A DNA stretch of 64,000 nt. It comes from Cellulomonas sp. 73-92 (GTDB taxonomy: Bacteria; Actinomycetota; Actinomycetes; Actinomycetales; Cellulomonadaceae). Position numbers and translations under genes: made by a program. The first letter of the stretch is position 1; each line of letters begins with the position of its first letter. The stretch is taken from positions 499,051 to 563,050 of the forward strand of contig NZ_MKTH01000013.1 of assembly GCF_001898175.1 (NCBI RefSeq), written 5' to 3'. The notes under the pieces are model-generated. The model worked only from the letters and a program-made list of their open reading frames with translations. It was not told the DNA's origin and did no database searches. Below are positions 28,858 to 36,066 of the stretch, in pieces.

Positions 28858-30432
28858 CTAGGAGAGCCCGGTGGTGCGCAGGAACTGCAGCGAGTTGTTC
28901 GCCATGGGGACGAAGCCCGTGACGCCCTTGACGGTCGCCGTGTAGTTGTAGCCCGTGAAGAGCCACACCCAGGCGGCGTTGTTCTCCAGCTCCTCGCCGA
29001 TCTTCTTGTAGATCGGCTTGCGGACCGCCGGGTCGGAGCTCGCGCGGCCCTGGACGAACAGCTGGTCGAGGGTGGGCGAGCTGTAGCCGGCGACCTTGTT
29101 GAGGTTCCCCGTGCTGGTGAAGTACCGCGAGTACATGCCGTCCGGGTCGGGGCGCCCACCGTTGAGCGCGACGGCCGCGTCGAAGTCAGCCGCGACCCAC
29201 CGGTCGACGTAGGCGCCGGACTCGAGCACCTCGAGCTTGAGCGTGATGCCGGCCTCGGCCAGCTGCGACTGCAGGTTCTGCGCCTCGTTGACCGAGGTCG
29301 AGTACTCACCGGTCGAGACGATCGTGTCGATGGTCACGCCGCCGGACTTCCCCGCCTTCGCGAGGTAGTCCTTCGCCTTGGCGACGTCGCGCGTCGGGCA
29401 CGGCCGGTCGTTCGGGTCGGACTTGTAGGCCGGGGACGTGATCGGCCCGGTCACCTCGCCCTCGCCGAGGGCGGCGGTGTCGAGCACCTGCTGACGGTCG
29501 ATGGCGCACTGGATCGCCAGCCGCACGTTGACGTCGGACAGCACGCTGCGGCTCGCGTTGAGCTGCAGCACGTGGTAGCTGAGCTGCGGCGTCTTCTGGA
29601 TGGTGAGCCCGGCCGCCGCCGCCGTCTGGGCGACGAGCGGGTCGTCGAGCACCGACATCTGGACGTTGCCCGACTGCATGGCCGAGACGATCGACGACTG
29701 GTCGGGGATCACCCGGAACTCGACCGTGTCGAGGAGCGCCTTGTCGCCCCAGTACGCCGCGTTGCGCGCGACGGTGAGCGACTGGTTCGGCGTGTGGGCC
29801 TTGAGGACGAACGGCCCCGTGCCGTCGGGCGTGGTGGCCAGGGTGGCCTCGTCGGCCTTGGCGGGCACGATGGCCATGTTGATGACCGCGAGGTTGGCCA
29901 GCAGGGCCGCGTCCGGCGCGGACAGCGTCAGGACCACCGTGCTGGCGTCGGGTGCCGCGATGGAGGCCACCGACGCGAGCGATGCGGCGGCGACCGCGGC
30001 CGTCGCCTTGTCCTTGATCTTGGTCAGCGACGAGACGACGTCGGCGGAGCTGAGCGTGCTCCCGTCGGAGAACGTGACGCCCTGGCGCAGGTGGAACGTG
30101 ACGGTCAGGCCGTCGGACGAGACGTCCCAGGAGGTCGCCAGCCCGGGGACGACGTTCAGGTCCTTGTCGAACTCCGTGAGCGTGCCGTACAGGGTCTGGA
30201 GAACGGCGACGGCCTGGAACTGTGTCGCCTTCCAGGGGTCGAGCGTGTTCGGGTCGGAGGTGACGCCGACGACGAGGTTGCCTCCGGCCGCCGGTGCCGC
30301 GCCCGTCGTCGCCGGAGCGCCGGCGGACGACGTGTCGGACGGCTGCGGTGTCGCCGAGCAGGCCGCGAGCACGAGCGCGAGAGTTGCGAACCCGGCGGCG
30401 AAGAGGCCGCCGCGGCGAGAGCCACGTTGCAT
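28858..30432 (-). CDS. Solute-binding lipoprotein, SBP_bac_5 (peptide/muropeptide) family
   Basis: A 524-residue extracytoplasmic binding protein. A lipoprotein signal (basic start, hydrophobic core, LAAC with Cys25) anchors it to the membrane. The DppA/OppA-like features include DPNTLDPWKATQFQAV near residue 60, GLATSWDVSSDGLTVTFHL and FHLRQGVTFSDG. First gene of an operon continuing through permeases, murQ, anmK and the epimerase, so I infer a muropeptide or murein-peptide ligand. ATG preceded by GAGGAG. Divergent from the RpiR-type regulator. Confidence 0.92.
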   Translation of the reverse strand: MQRGSRRGGLFAAGFATLALVLAACSATPQPSDTSSAGAPATTGAAPAAGGNLVVGVTSDPNTLDPWKATQFQAVAVLQTLYGTLTEFDKDLNVVPGLATSWDVSSDGLTVTFHLRQGVTFSDGSTLSSADVVSSLTKIKDKATAAVAAASLASVASIAAPDASTVVLTLSAPDAALLANLAVINMAIVPAKADEATLATTPDGTGPFVLKAHTPNQSLTVARNAAYWGDKALLDTVEFRVIPDQSSIVSAMQSGNVQMSVLDDPLVAQTAAAAGLTIQKTPQLSYHVLQLNASRSVLSDVNVRLAIQCAIDRQQVLDTAALGEGEVTGPITSPAYKSDPNDRPCPTRDVAKAKDYLAKAGKSGGVTIDTIVSTGEYSTSVNEAQNLQSQLAEAGITLKLEVLESGAYVDRWVAADFDAAVALNGGRPDPDGMYSRYFTSTGNLNKVAGYSSPTLDQLFVQGRASSDPAVRKPIYKKIGEELENNAAWVWLFTGYNYTATVKGVTGFVPMANNSLQFLRTTGLS

Positions 30433-30529
30433 GTGAACTCCTCGATGATGGTGGTTCGGTGCGGGTTGGCGGACAGTGAAGCACCCGCCGCAGGTCGATG
30501 TACAGAAGGTACGACGGATAGGATCATGG

Positions 30530-30544
30530 CGTAATAAAGTTACG
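30530..30544. promoter_or_regulatory. Candidate RpiR/MurR operator
   Basis: CGTAA-TAAAG-TTACG, a 5+5+5 inverted repeat in an unusually AT-rich island between the divergent binding-protein and regulator genes. RpiR-family operators often contain GTAAT-type half sites. Assignment to this regulator is inference. Confidence 0.45.
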
Positions 30545-30572
30545 GACTTGTGACACGAGGAAGGCCGGGACC

Positions 30573-31466
30573 GTGAGCCTCACGACCGTCGAGGGCGCCG
30601 GGCCGACGGTGCTCGTCCGCATGCGCGCGCTGCGGCCCGAGCTCACGCCGGTGGAGAACCGGATCGCCGAGCAGTTCCTCACCGCGCCGGCCGAGACCGC
30701 GGCGCTGTCGATCGCCGAGCTGGCCGCGCGCTGCTCGACCTCGACGGCCTCCGTCGTCCGGTTCAGCCGTCGGGTCGGGTACGAGCGCTACCGCGACCTG
30801 CGGCTCGACGTCACCCGCGCCGCGATGCGGGAGACGATGGAGACGGACGGGCTCGCCACCGTCTCCGGCGACATCGACCGCAACGACTCGCTGGCGGACA
30901 TCGTGGCGAAGGTCTCGCTCGCGGAGACCTTGTCCATCTCCGACACCGTCTCCGCCCTCGACGTCGGCGTGCTCGCGACGGCCGTCGACGCCGTGACCCG
31001 GGCCCGCCGCGTCGACGTCTTCGGTGTCGGCGCCAGCGCCGTCGTCGGGCTGGACCTGCAGCGCAAGCTCGTCCGCATCGGCCGGACCGCCCTCGAGTGG
31101 TCCGACTCGCAGGCCGCCTGGACGTCCGCGGCGACGCTCGGACCCGGATGCGTGGCGATCGCGATCTCGCACTCGGGCGCGACCGCCGACACGATCGAGT
31201 TCCTCGGCATCGCGCGCGCCACCGGGGCGACGACGGTGGCGATCACCAACCACGGCGCCTCGCCGCTCGCGCAGCGGGCCGACCTCGTGCTGACGACGGC
31301 GGCGCGCGAGACGTCCTTCCGCTCGGGCGCCCTCGGCAGCCGGATCGCCCAGCTCATGGTGGTGGACTGCCTGTTCATCGGTGTCGCGCAGGCGACGTAC
31401 GACGCGTCCATGGAGGCGCTGCGCCGCACGTACGTCGCGGTGCACCGGGCGCGCCCCGAGGCGTAG
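30573..31466 (+). CDS. RpiR/MurR-family transcriptional regulator
   Basis: A 297-residue regulator with an N-terminal HTH_6 domain (IAELAARCSTSTASVVRFSR, then RVGYERYRDLR near residues 48-80) and a C-terminal SIS domain (about 125-260; GVGASAVVGLDLQRKL and ISHSGATADTIEF) that binds phosphosugars. In E. coli MurR senses MurNAc-6-P and represses murQP. Its divergence from an operon containing murQ and anmK supports the same signal here. GTG start with GAGGAAGG upstream. Confidence 0.88.
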   Translation: MSLTTVEGAGPTVLVRMRALRPELTPVENRIAEQFLTAPAETAALSIAELAARCSTSTASVVRFSRRVGYERYRDLRLDVTRAAMRETMETDGLATVSGDIDRNDSLADIVAKVSLAETLSISDTVSALDVGVLATAVDAVTRARRVDVFGVGASAVVGLDLQRKLVRIGRTALEWSDSQAAWTSAATLGPGCVAIAISHSGATADTIEFLGIARATGATTVAITNHGASPLAQRADLVLTTAARETSFRSGALGSRIAQLMVVDCLFIGVAQATYDASMEALRRTYVAVHRARPEA

Positions 31467-31472
31467 CCGGGC

Positions 31473-32777
31473 GTGCGCGCGTCCCGCACGCTCGTCGCGG
31501 CGTTCGCCGGCATGGGCGCGCAGGCCTCGGTCGTCCCAGCCCTGCTGCCCGCCTGGTCCCAGCGTGCGGGCGACGGCGTGCTCGCCGCCGTGCCCGCGAT
31601 GTTCGCCGGCCTGTTCGTCGGGGTGCTCGCGGCCGTCCCCGTGCTGGCACGGTTCGGCCCGGGGCGGGTGCTGCGCGGCTCCACCGCCGCCCAGGCGCTG
31701 GCGCTGGTCGGACTCGCCCTGGCCGGCCGGGGCACCACGGCCGGCTCGGTGCGTGCCGTGGTGGTGGTGGCGGCCGTGTCGGGGGTGGCGTTCGGGGTCA
31801 CCGAGAGCGCGACGAGCCTGGCCGCCCGGGCGGGCGCCGGCACCGACCGCCGGCTCGGTGGGCTGCTCGCCGTCTCCGCCGCCACGGCGGCCGTGCTCCC
31901 GGTGCTGGCGTTCGCCGCGACGCGCGCCGGCGTCGCCGACGCGGCGCTCCTGGTCGCCGCGATCCCCGCCACCGTCGTCGCGCTCCGCCCCGCGGTGGGC
32001 ACGAGGAGCCCGGCGTCGCCCGTCGCACCGGCACCGAGCGCGGTGCCCGCCGGTGGGACGAGCGGGACGGTGACGAGCGCGGTGCGCCCGCCCGGTGGGC
32101 CGGGCCGGGAACCCGGGCCGGACCGACAGCCTGAGGAGGCCGCCGTCACGAGCACCGCGTCCGCCCCGAGCGGGCCGCCCGGGCGGGGCGGGCTGGTGCG
32201 GGTCCTCGCCCCGGCCGGGGTGGCGCTCGCGCTGTACGTCGGCGTCGAGACGGTGCTGTCCGGCTGGTCCGCCGTGCTGGTCCACGACCTGCTCGGCGCG
32301 GACCCGGCGCTCGCCGCGCTCGGGGCGTCGGCGTTCTGGGTGCTCATGTCCGCCGGGCGGGCGTGGGGTGCGCGGACGCGCGGCGGCGTGATGGTGCGCG
32401 CCCTGGTCGCGACGGGGCTCTTCGTCTGCGCGGCGGCCGGCGGCCGCGCGCCGGTGGCGGTCGTCGCCGCGTGCGCCGCGACCGTCCTCGTCGTCGCCCC
32501 CGCCTACCCTCGGCTGCTCGGCGCCGCGCTGGACCGCCTCGACGGGCCGTCGGCAGTCCGCTGGACGGGCCCCCTCGTCGCCGCCGGGGCGGCGGGCGGC
32601 AGCCTCCTCCCGGCGCTGGTGCTCCGCCTCGGGCCGCCGAGCAGCGCGCCCACGTTCGTCTCGGCAGCGACGGCGTGCCTGGCCCTGGCCCTGGCCTCAT
32701 GGGTGCTCATGGGGCGGCCCGCCGCCGCGCGCCCGGCACCCGCCGTGCCGGACCGGCGGGCGGCGCCCCGGCGGTAG
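31473..32777 (+). CDS. MFS transporter with a Pro/Ala-rich central loop
   Basis: A 434-residue protein with about 11-12 hydrophobic helices. A disordered loop of about 65 residues (roughly 175-240, rich in Ala, Pro, Gly, Ser) sits in the middle, where MFS proteins have their cytoplasmic loop. The GTG start is seven bases after the regulator stop, so the two are probably cotranscribed, and the transporter may serve the murein-recycling island. Substrate unknown. Confidence 0.72.
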   Translation: MRASRTLVAAFAGMGAQASVVPALLPAWSQRAGDGVLAAVPAMFAGLFVGVLAAVPVLARFGPGRVLRGSTAAQALALVGLALAGRGTTAGSVRAVVVVAAVSGVAFGVTESATSLAARAGAGTDRRLGGLLAVSAATAAVLPVLAFAATRAGVADAALLVAAIPATVVALRPAVGTRSPASPVAPAPSAVPAGGTSGTVTSAVRPPGGPGREPGPDRQPEEAAVTSTASAPSGPPGRGGLVRVLAPAGVALALYVGVETVLSGWSAVLVHDLLGADPALAALGASAFWVLMSAGRAWGARTRGGVMVRALVATGLFVCAAAGGRAPVAVVAACAATVLVVAPAYPRLLGAALDRLDGPSAVRWTGPLVAAGAAGGSLLPALVLRLGPPSSAPTFVSAATACLALALASWVLMGRPAAARPAPAVPDRRAAPRR

Positions 32778-32923
32778 CCCGCCACCCGCCCGGCGCACGG
32801 TCCGGGCTCGTGCGCCCAGGCCTGGTCGGTTCGCCCGAGTTGTCGGGTTCGTCGCGTGCGCTCACGATGAAGCGACCGCCTCGCGGAACCGCCCGGGGAC
32901 GGTGAGTCGAGCGGAGGTCCGCC

Positions 32924-34726
32924 ATGAGCCGCGTCCCCGAGCAGGAGCGGGAGCTCAACGACGTCGCGCTGGACCGCGAGCGGCAGCGCCGCCGGCGGCT
33001 GCTGCGCCTGGCGGTCGCCCTCATGGTCCTCAACGCGTGGCTCGTCCTGCGCGCCCTGCAGGGCCGGCCGGCGCTGCCGACGCTGCACGTCGACCCGCTG
33101 GTCGTCGTCCCGATCCTCTTCTTCGTCGCGCTCATCGCCGTGATGGTGGGCACCACCATGGGTGCGGGCCGCTCGCCGCACAGCGTCGTCCGGCCGGAGC
33201 AGGTGGACGTGCGGCTCGACGACGTCATCGGCATCGACCCGATCGTCGAGGACGTGCGCCGCTCCATCGACCTGTTCTGGACCTACCGCCGGTTCGCCGA
33301 CCAGATGGGCGGCACCCCGCGCCGCGGCCTCCTGTTCGAGGGGCCGCCGGGCACGGGCAAGACGATGACCGCCAAGGCGATGGCGGCCGAGGCCGGCGTG
33401 CCGTTCCTCTTCGTCTCGGCGACGAGCTTCCAGTCCATGTACTACGGCGCGACGGCCCGCAAGATCCGCTCGTACTTCCGGGCGCTGCGGCGCGCGGCGC
33501 GCGCGGAGGGCGGCGCGATCGGCTTCATCGAGGAGATCGACGCGATCGCCATGCGGCGCGGGTCGCTGCTCTCGTCCTCGGCCACCGTCGCGCCCGGACC
33601 GCGCGTCGAGCGCGTCGTCTCGGAGGGCACCGGCGGCGTGGTCAACGAGCTCCTGGTGCAGATGCAGTCGTTCGACGAGCCGGTGGGCGTCGAGAGGCTC
33701 GTCGGGCGCGTGCGCGAGTCGCTCAACCTGCTGCTGCCGGCGGAGCGGCGCCTGCACGCGCACCCGGTGCGCCGCGCCCCGATCCTGCTCATCGCCGCGA
33801 CCAACCGTGGCGACGCCCTCGACCCCGCGCTGCTGCGCCCCGGCCGGTTCGACCGGCGGCTGACGTTCCCGGCGCCGGACGCGCGGGGTCGTCGTGCGCT
33901 CGTCGACCACTTCCTTACCACCCGCGCGCACGACGACGAGCTCGACGACGCCGCGGTGCGCGACCGGGTCGCCGCGGCGACGAACGGCTGGACCCCGGTG
34001 ATGGTGGAGCACCTGCTCGACGAGGCGCTGGTCAACGCGTTGCGCCGCGGGGCGGGCTCGATGAGCTTCGCGGACGTCGAGCACGCGCGCATCACCGAGA
34101 TGGTCGGCCTCGGACACCCGGTGACGTACACGCCCGACGAGCTGCGCCTCATCGCCACGCACGAGGCCGGCCACGCGACTACGGCCTGGCTCGTCGCCCC
34201 GAAGCGGCACATGGAGGTGCTGACCGTCGTCAAGCGCGGTGAGGCTCTCGGGCTGCTGGCGCACGACGACCTCGAGGAGGTCTACACGCACACGCGCGAC
34301 GACCTGCGGGCGCTGGTCCAGATCGCGATGGGCGGCTGGGTGGCCGAGGAGCTGTTCTTCGGCGAGACGACGACGGGGCCCGCCTCCGACCTGGCGGCCG
34401 CGACCCGCACGGCGGCGCAGATGGTCGGCGCCGCGGGGATGGGCGGCTCGCTGGTCTCGTTCGCCGCGAGCGGCCGGGACCTCGTCGAGTCGGTGCTGGC
34501 GGACACCCGGGCGCGCGACGAGGTCGAGCGTGTGCTCGACGAGGCCCGGGCCACCGTGCGCCGGCTGCTGGCGGCGAACAGCGACCTGGCCGCGGCGCTG
34601 CGCGACGCGCTGATCGACCGCCACGAGCTCATCGGCGACGAGATCACCGCCGTCCTGGAGGCGGCCGTGGCCGCCCGCACGGCGGCGCCCGGCGAGCCCG
34701 GTACCCCCCGCCTCCGCATCGCCTGA
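32924..34726 (+). CDS. FtsH-like membrane AAA+ metalloprotease, divergent
   Basis: A 600-residue protein with two N-terminal membrane helices (about 26-44 and 63-83), an AAA+ ATPase with Walker A GPPGTGKT at 140-147, and a peptidase domain with zinc motif H413-E-A-G-H417 and probable third ligand D489. It differs from housekeeping FtsH: Walker B reads IGFIEEIDAIA (E203 for the usual Asp), the pore loop is MYYGATARK instead of the FVGVGA type, and an insertion follows near 255-275 (RESLNLLLPAERRLHAHP). The arginine-finger region DPALLRPGRFDRR is intact. Likely a paralogue with changed substrate handling. The ATG follows GGAGGTCC. Confidence 0.85.
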   Translation: MSRVPEQERELNDVALDRERQRRRRLLRLAVALMVLNAWLVLRALQGRPALPTLHVDPLVVVPILFFVALIAVMVGTTMGAGRSPHSVVRPEQVDVRLDDVIGIDPIVEDVRRSIDLFWTYRRFADQMGGTPRRGLLFEGPPGTGKTMTAKAMAAEAGVPFLFVSATSFQSMYYGATARKIRSYFRALRRAARAEGGAIGFIEEIDAIAMRRGSLLSSSATVAPGPRVERVVSEGTGGVVNELLVQMQSFDEPVGVERLVGRVRESLNLLLPAERRLHAHPVRRAPILLIAATNRGDALDPALLRPGRFDRRLTFPAPDARGRRALVDHFLTTRAHDDELDDAAVRDRVAAATNGWTPVMVEHLLDEALVNALRRGAGSMSFADVEHARITEMVGLGHPVTYTPDELRLIATHEAGHATTAWLVAPKRHMEVLTVVKRGEALGLLAHDDLEEVYTHTRDDLRALVQIAMGGWVAEELFFGETTTGPASDLAAATRTAAQMVGAAGMGGSLVSFAASGRDLVESVLADTRARDEVERVLDEARATVRRLLAANSDLAAALRDALIDRHELIGDEITAVLEAAVAARTAAPGEPGTPRLRIA

Positions 34727-34785
34727 CCGCCGCCGCCTCATCCCCTGACGTCGCCCCGCACGGTCGCCTGACCCCACCCGCCGGG

Positions 34786-34843
34786 TCGTCGGTTCGACGC
34801 CAGTTCGTCGGTGTGAACCGCCGGGTCGGCGTCGAACCGACGA
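34786..34843. repeat. 16-bp inverted repeat with an inner inverted repeat
   Basis: TCGTCGGTTCGACGCC (34786-34801) is exactly complementary to 34828-34843. The 26-base interval contains GTTC...GAAC, a smaller inverted repeat. It begins 60 bases after the FtsH-like gene and could act as its terminator or form a cruciform. Confidence 0.6.
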
Positions 34844-35066
34844 GTCGGGGCCGCCGGGGCGGCGGCCGGCTGTGGACGACTGCCCGGCGGGGTGTGGGCG
34901 AGGCCGACACGCCGGTGGGCGGGCCTGTGGACGGCGCGCCGGGCGCTGTTGACGGGCTGTGGGCGACGCGCCGGACGCGGCGCGACGGCGCAGCCCAGGG
35001 GGTCGTGTCGGTGGTGGACGGTAGCCTCGACGACGTGTGCACAGGGTGAAAAACCACATCCGTGTA

Positions 35067-35082
35067 ACACAAGCCCTAGTGG
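35067..35082 (+). promoter_or_regulatory. NrdR box 1
   Basis: ACACAAGCCCTAGTGG fits the ends of the NrdR consensus (ACACwAwATATwGTGT) but not its centre. It gains weight from a second box exactly 32 bases downstream. Confidence 0.65.
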
Positions 35083-35085
35083 TAG

Positions 35086-35114
35086 TTGGCAACCGAGACC
35101 ACAAGGTTTAGTGT
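35086..35114 (+). promoter_or_regulatory. nrdHIEF promoter
   Basis: -35 TTGGCA (35086-35091), 17-base spacer, -10 TAGTGT (35109-35114). The -10 lies within the second NrdR box, and the first box sits just upstream of the -35, so bound NrdR would block polymerase. Confidence 0.6.
35099..35114 (+). promoter_or_regulatory. NrdR box 2
   Basis: CCACAAGGTTTAGTGT, about 12 of 16 consensus positions. The 32-base spacing to box 1 equals three helical turns, as is usual for paired NrdR sites. Confidence 0.7.
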
Positions 35115-35194
35115 CGAATCCCGACGCGCAAGGAAGCGGACGCGTCGCCCGAACGTTGTACCAGAAGCACTGCACCAGCCCGAGGGAGCCCACG

Positions 35195-35440
35195 ATGACG
35201 ATCACGGTCTACAGCAAGCCGTCATGCGTCCAGTGCAACGCGACGTATCGCGCCCTCGACAAGCTGGGCTTCGAGTACGAGGTCGTGGACATCACCGAGG
35301 ACGCCGACGCGCGCGACTACGTGATGTCGCTGGGTCACCTGCAGGCCCCGGTCGTCATGGCCGGCGGCGACCACTGGTCGGGCTTCCGGCCCGACAAGAT
35401 CAAGGCGCTCGCGGACCGCGTGGCGGCTTCGGTCGCCTGA
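35195..35440 (+). CDS. nrdH: Glutaredoxin-like NrdH redoxin
   Basis: An 81-residue thioredoxin-fold redox protein with the C11-V-Q-C14 active site and the WSGFRPDKI signature near the C-terminus, which distinguishes NrdH from glutaredoxins. It passes electrons from thioredoxin reductase to the class Ib ribonucleotide reductase NrdE. First gene of the nrd operon, under paired NrdR boxes. A 230-base structured gap separates it from nrdI. Confidence 0.95.
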   Translation: MTITVYSKPSCVQCNATYRALDKLGFEYEVVDITEDADARDYVMSLGHLQAPVVMAGGDHWSGFRPDKIKALADRVAASVA

Positions 35441-35670
35441 CGCCACCGCCCCCTGAGGGGGCCACCGCACTCCCCGGGCCGGCGTGAGCACAGCCCGCGC
35501 CGGCCCGGCGGGCAGGTGTCCTGCGCCGCACACCCCCGGTGGACCGGGGCACAACCAGCAGCACGAAGGTCCCGGGCAGAGGTCTCTGTCCCGGGACCCA
35601 GGACTTTCGGCCTAGGGCACGACGCCCGAGGGCACGACGCCCGAGGGCACGACGAGCGGAAGGAGAAGTC
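35441..35670 (+). other. Structured nrdH-nrdI intergenic region
   Basis: Three hairpins in 160 bases: GCCCCC/GGGGGC at 35448-35462, an 11-bp stem at 35474-35484 with 35498-35508, and a 13-bp stem with one bulge at 35569-35581 with 35584-35597. A 15-bp tandem repeat follows. The gap is long for an nrdH-nrdI junction and could terminate or process the transcript after nrdH. Confidence 0.6.
35615..35660 (+). repeat. 15-bp tandem repeat, nearly three copies
   Basis: The unit GGGCACGACGCCCGA occurs at 35615-35629 and 35630-35644, with a third copy that diverges after ten bases from 35645. It ends about 10 bases before the nrdI start and just ahead of the ribosome site AAGGAG. Confidence 0.8.
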
Positions 35671-36066
35671 ATGCCGGCCTTGGTCTACTTCTCGTCCGTC
35701 TCGAACAACACCCACCGGTTCGTCGAGAAGACGGGGCTGCCCGCCCACCGCATCCCGCTGCGGCCGACCGAGGGGTTCCTGCGCGTCGACGACCCGTACG
35801 TGCTCGTCGTGCCCACCTACGGCGGCGGCAACGAGGGCGGGGCGGTCCCGCGCCAGGTCGTCACGTTCCTCAACGACGAGGGCAACCGGTCGCTGATCCG
35901 CGGCGTGATCGCGGCCGGCAACACCAACTTCGGGAAGGCGTACTGCCTCGCCGGCGACATCGTCGCGGCGAAGTGCGGTGTTCCCTACCTGTACGCCTTC
36001 GAGCTCATGGGTACACAGCGTGACGTGGAGCGCGTCCGCACGGGATGGGAACGGATGTGGCGATGA
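35671..36066 (+). CDS. nrdI: Flavodoxin-like NrdI
   Basis: A 131-residue FMN protein with [16 protein letters not shown] at the N-terminus (phosphate loop), [16 protein letters not shown] near residue 50 and [15 protein letters not shown], all typical of NrdI. It supplies oxidant to build the dimanganese tyrosyl radical of NrdF. Its stop overlaps the nrdE start (ATGA). Confidence 0.96.
   Translation: MPALVYFSSVSNNTHRFVEKTGLPAHRIPLRPTEGFLRVDDPYVLVVPTYGGGNEGGAVPRQVVTFLNDEGNRSLIRGVIAAGNTNFGKAYCLAGDIVAAKCGVPYLYAFELMGTQRDVERVRTGWERMWR

Larger units (their letters stand above)
34727..35194. other. 468-bp intergenic region upstream of nrdH
   Basis: No gene is convincing here. From left to right it holds a nested inverted repeat (34786-34843), about 200 bases of GC-rich sequence where I see no recognisable element, and the AT-richer nrd control region with two NrdR boxes and a promoter (35067-35114). 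A leader of roughly 75 bases then runs to the nrdH start, with GAGGGAG before the ATG. Confidence 0.6.

Noticed and set aside
35615..35660. Tandem repeat considered as a CRISPR remnant or origin iterons
   Set aside because: Units are only 15 bp, directly abutting, with no spacers and no replication genes nearby.
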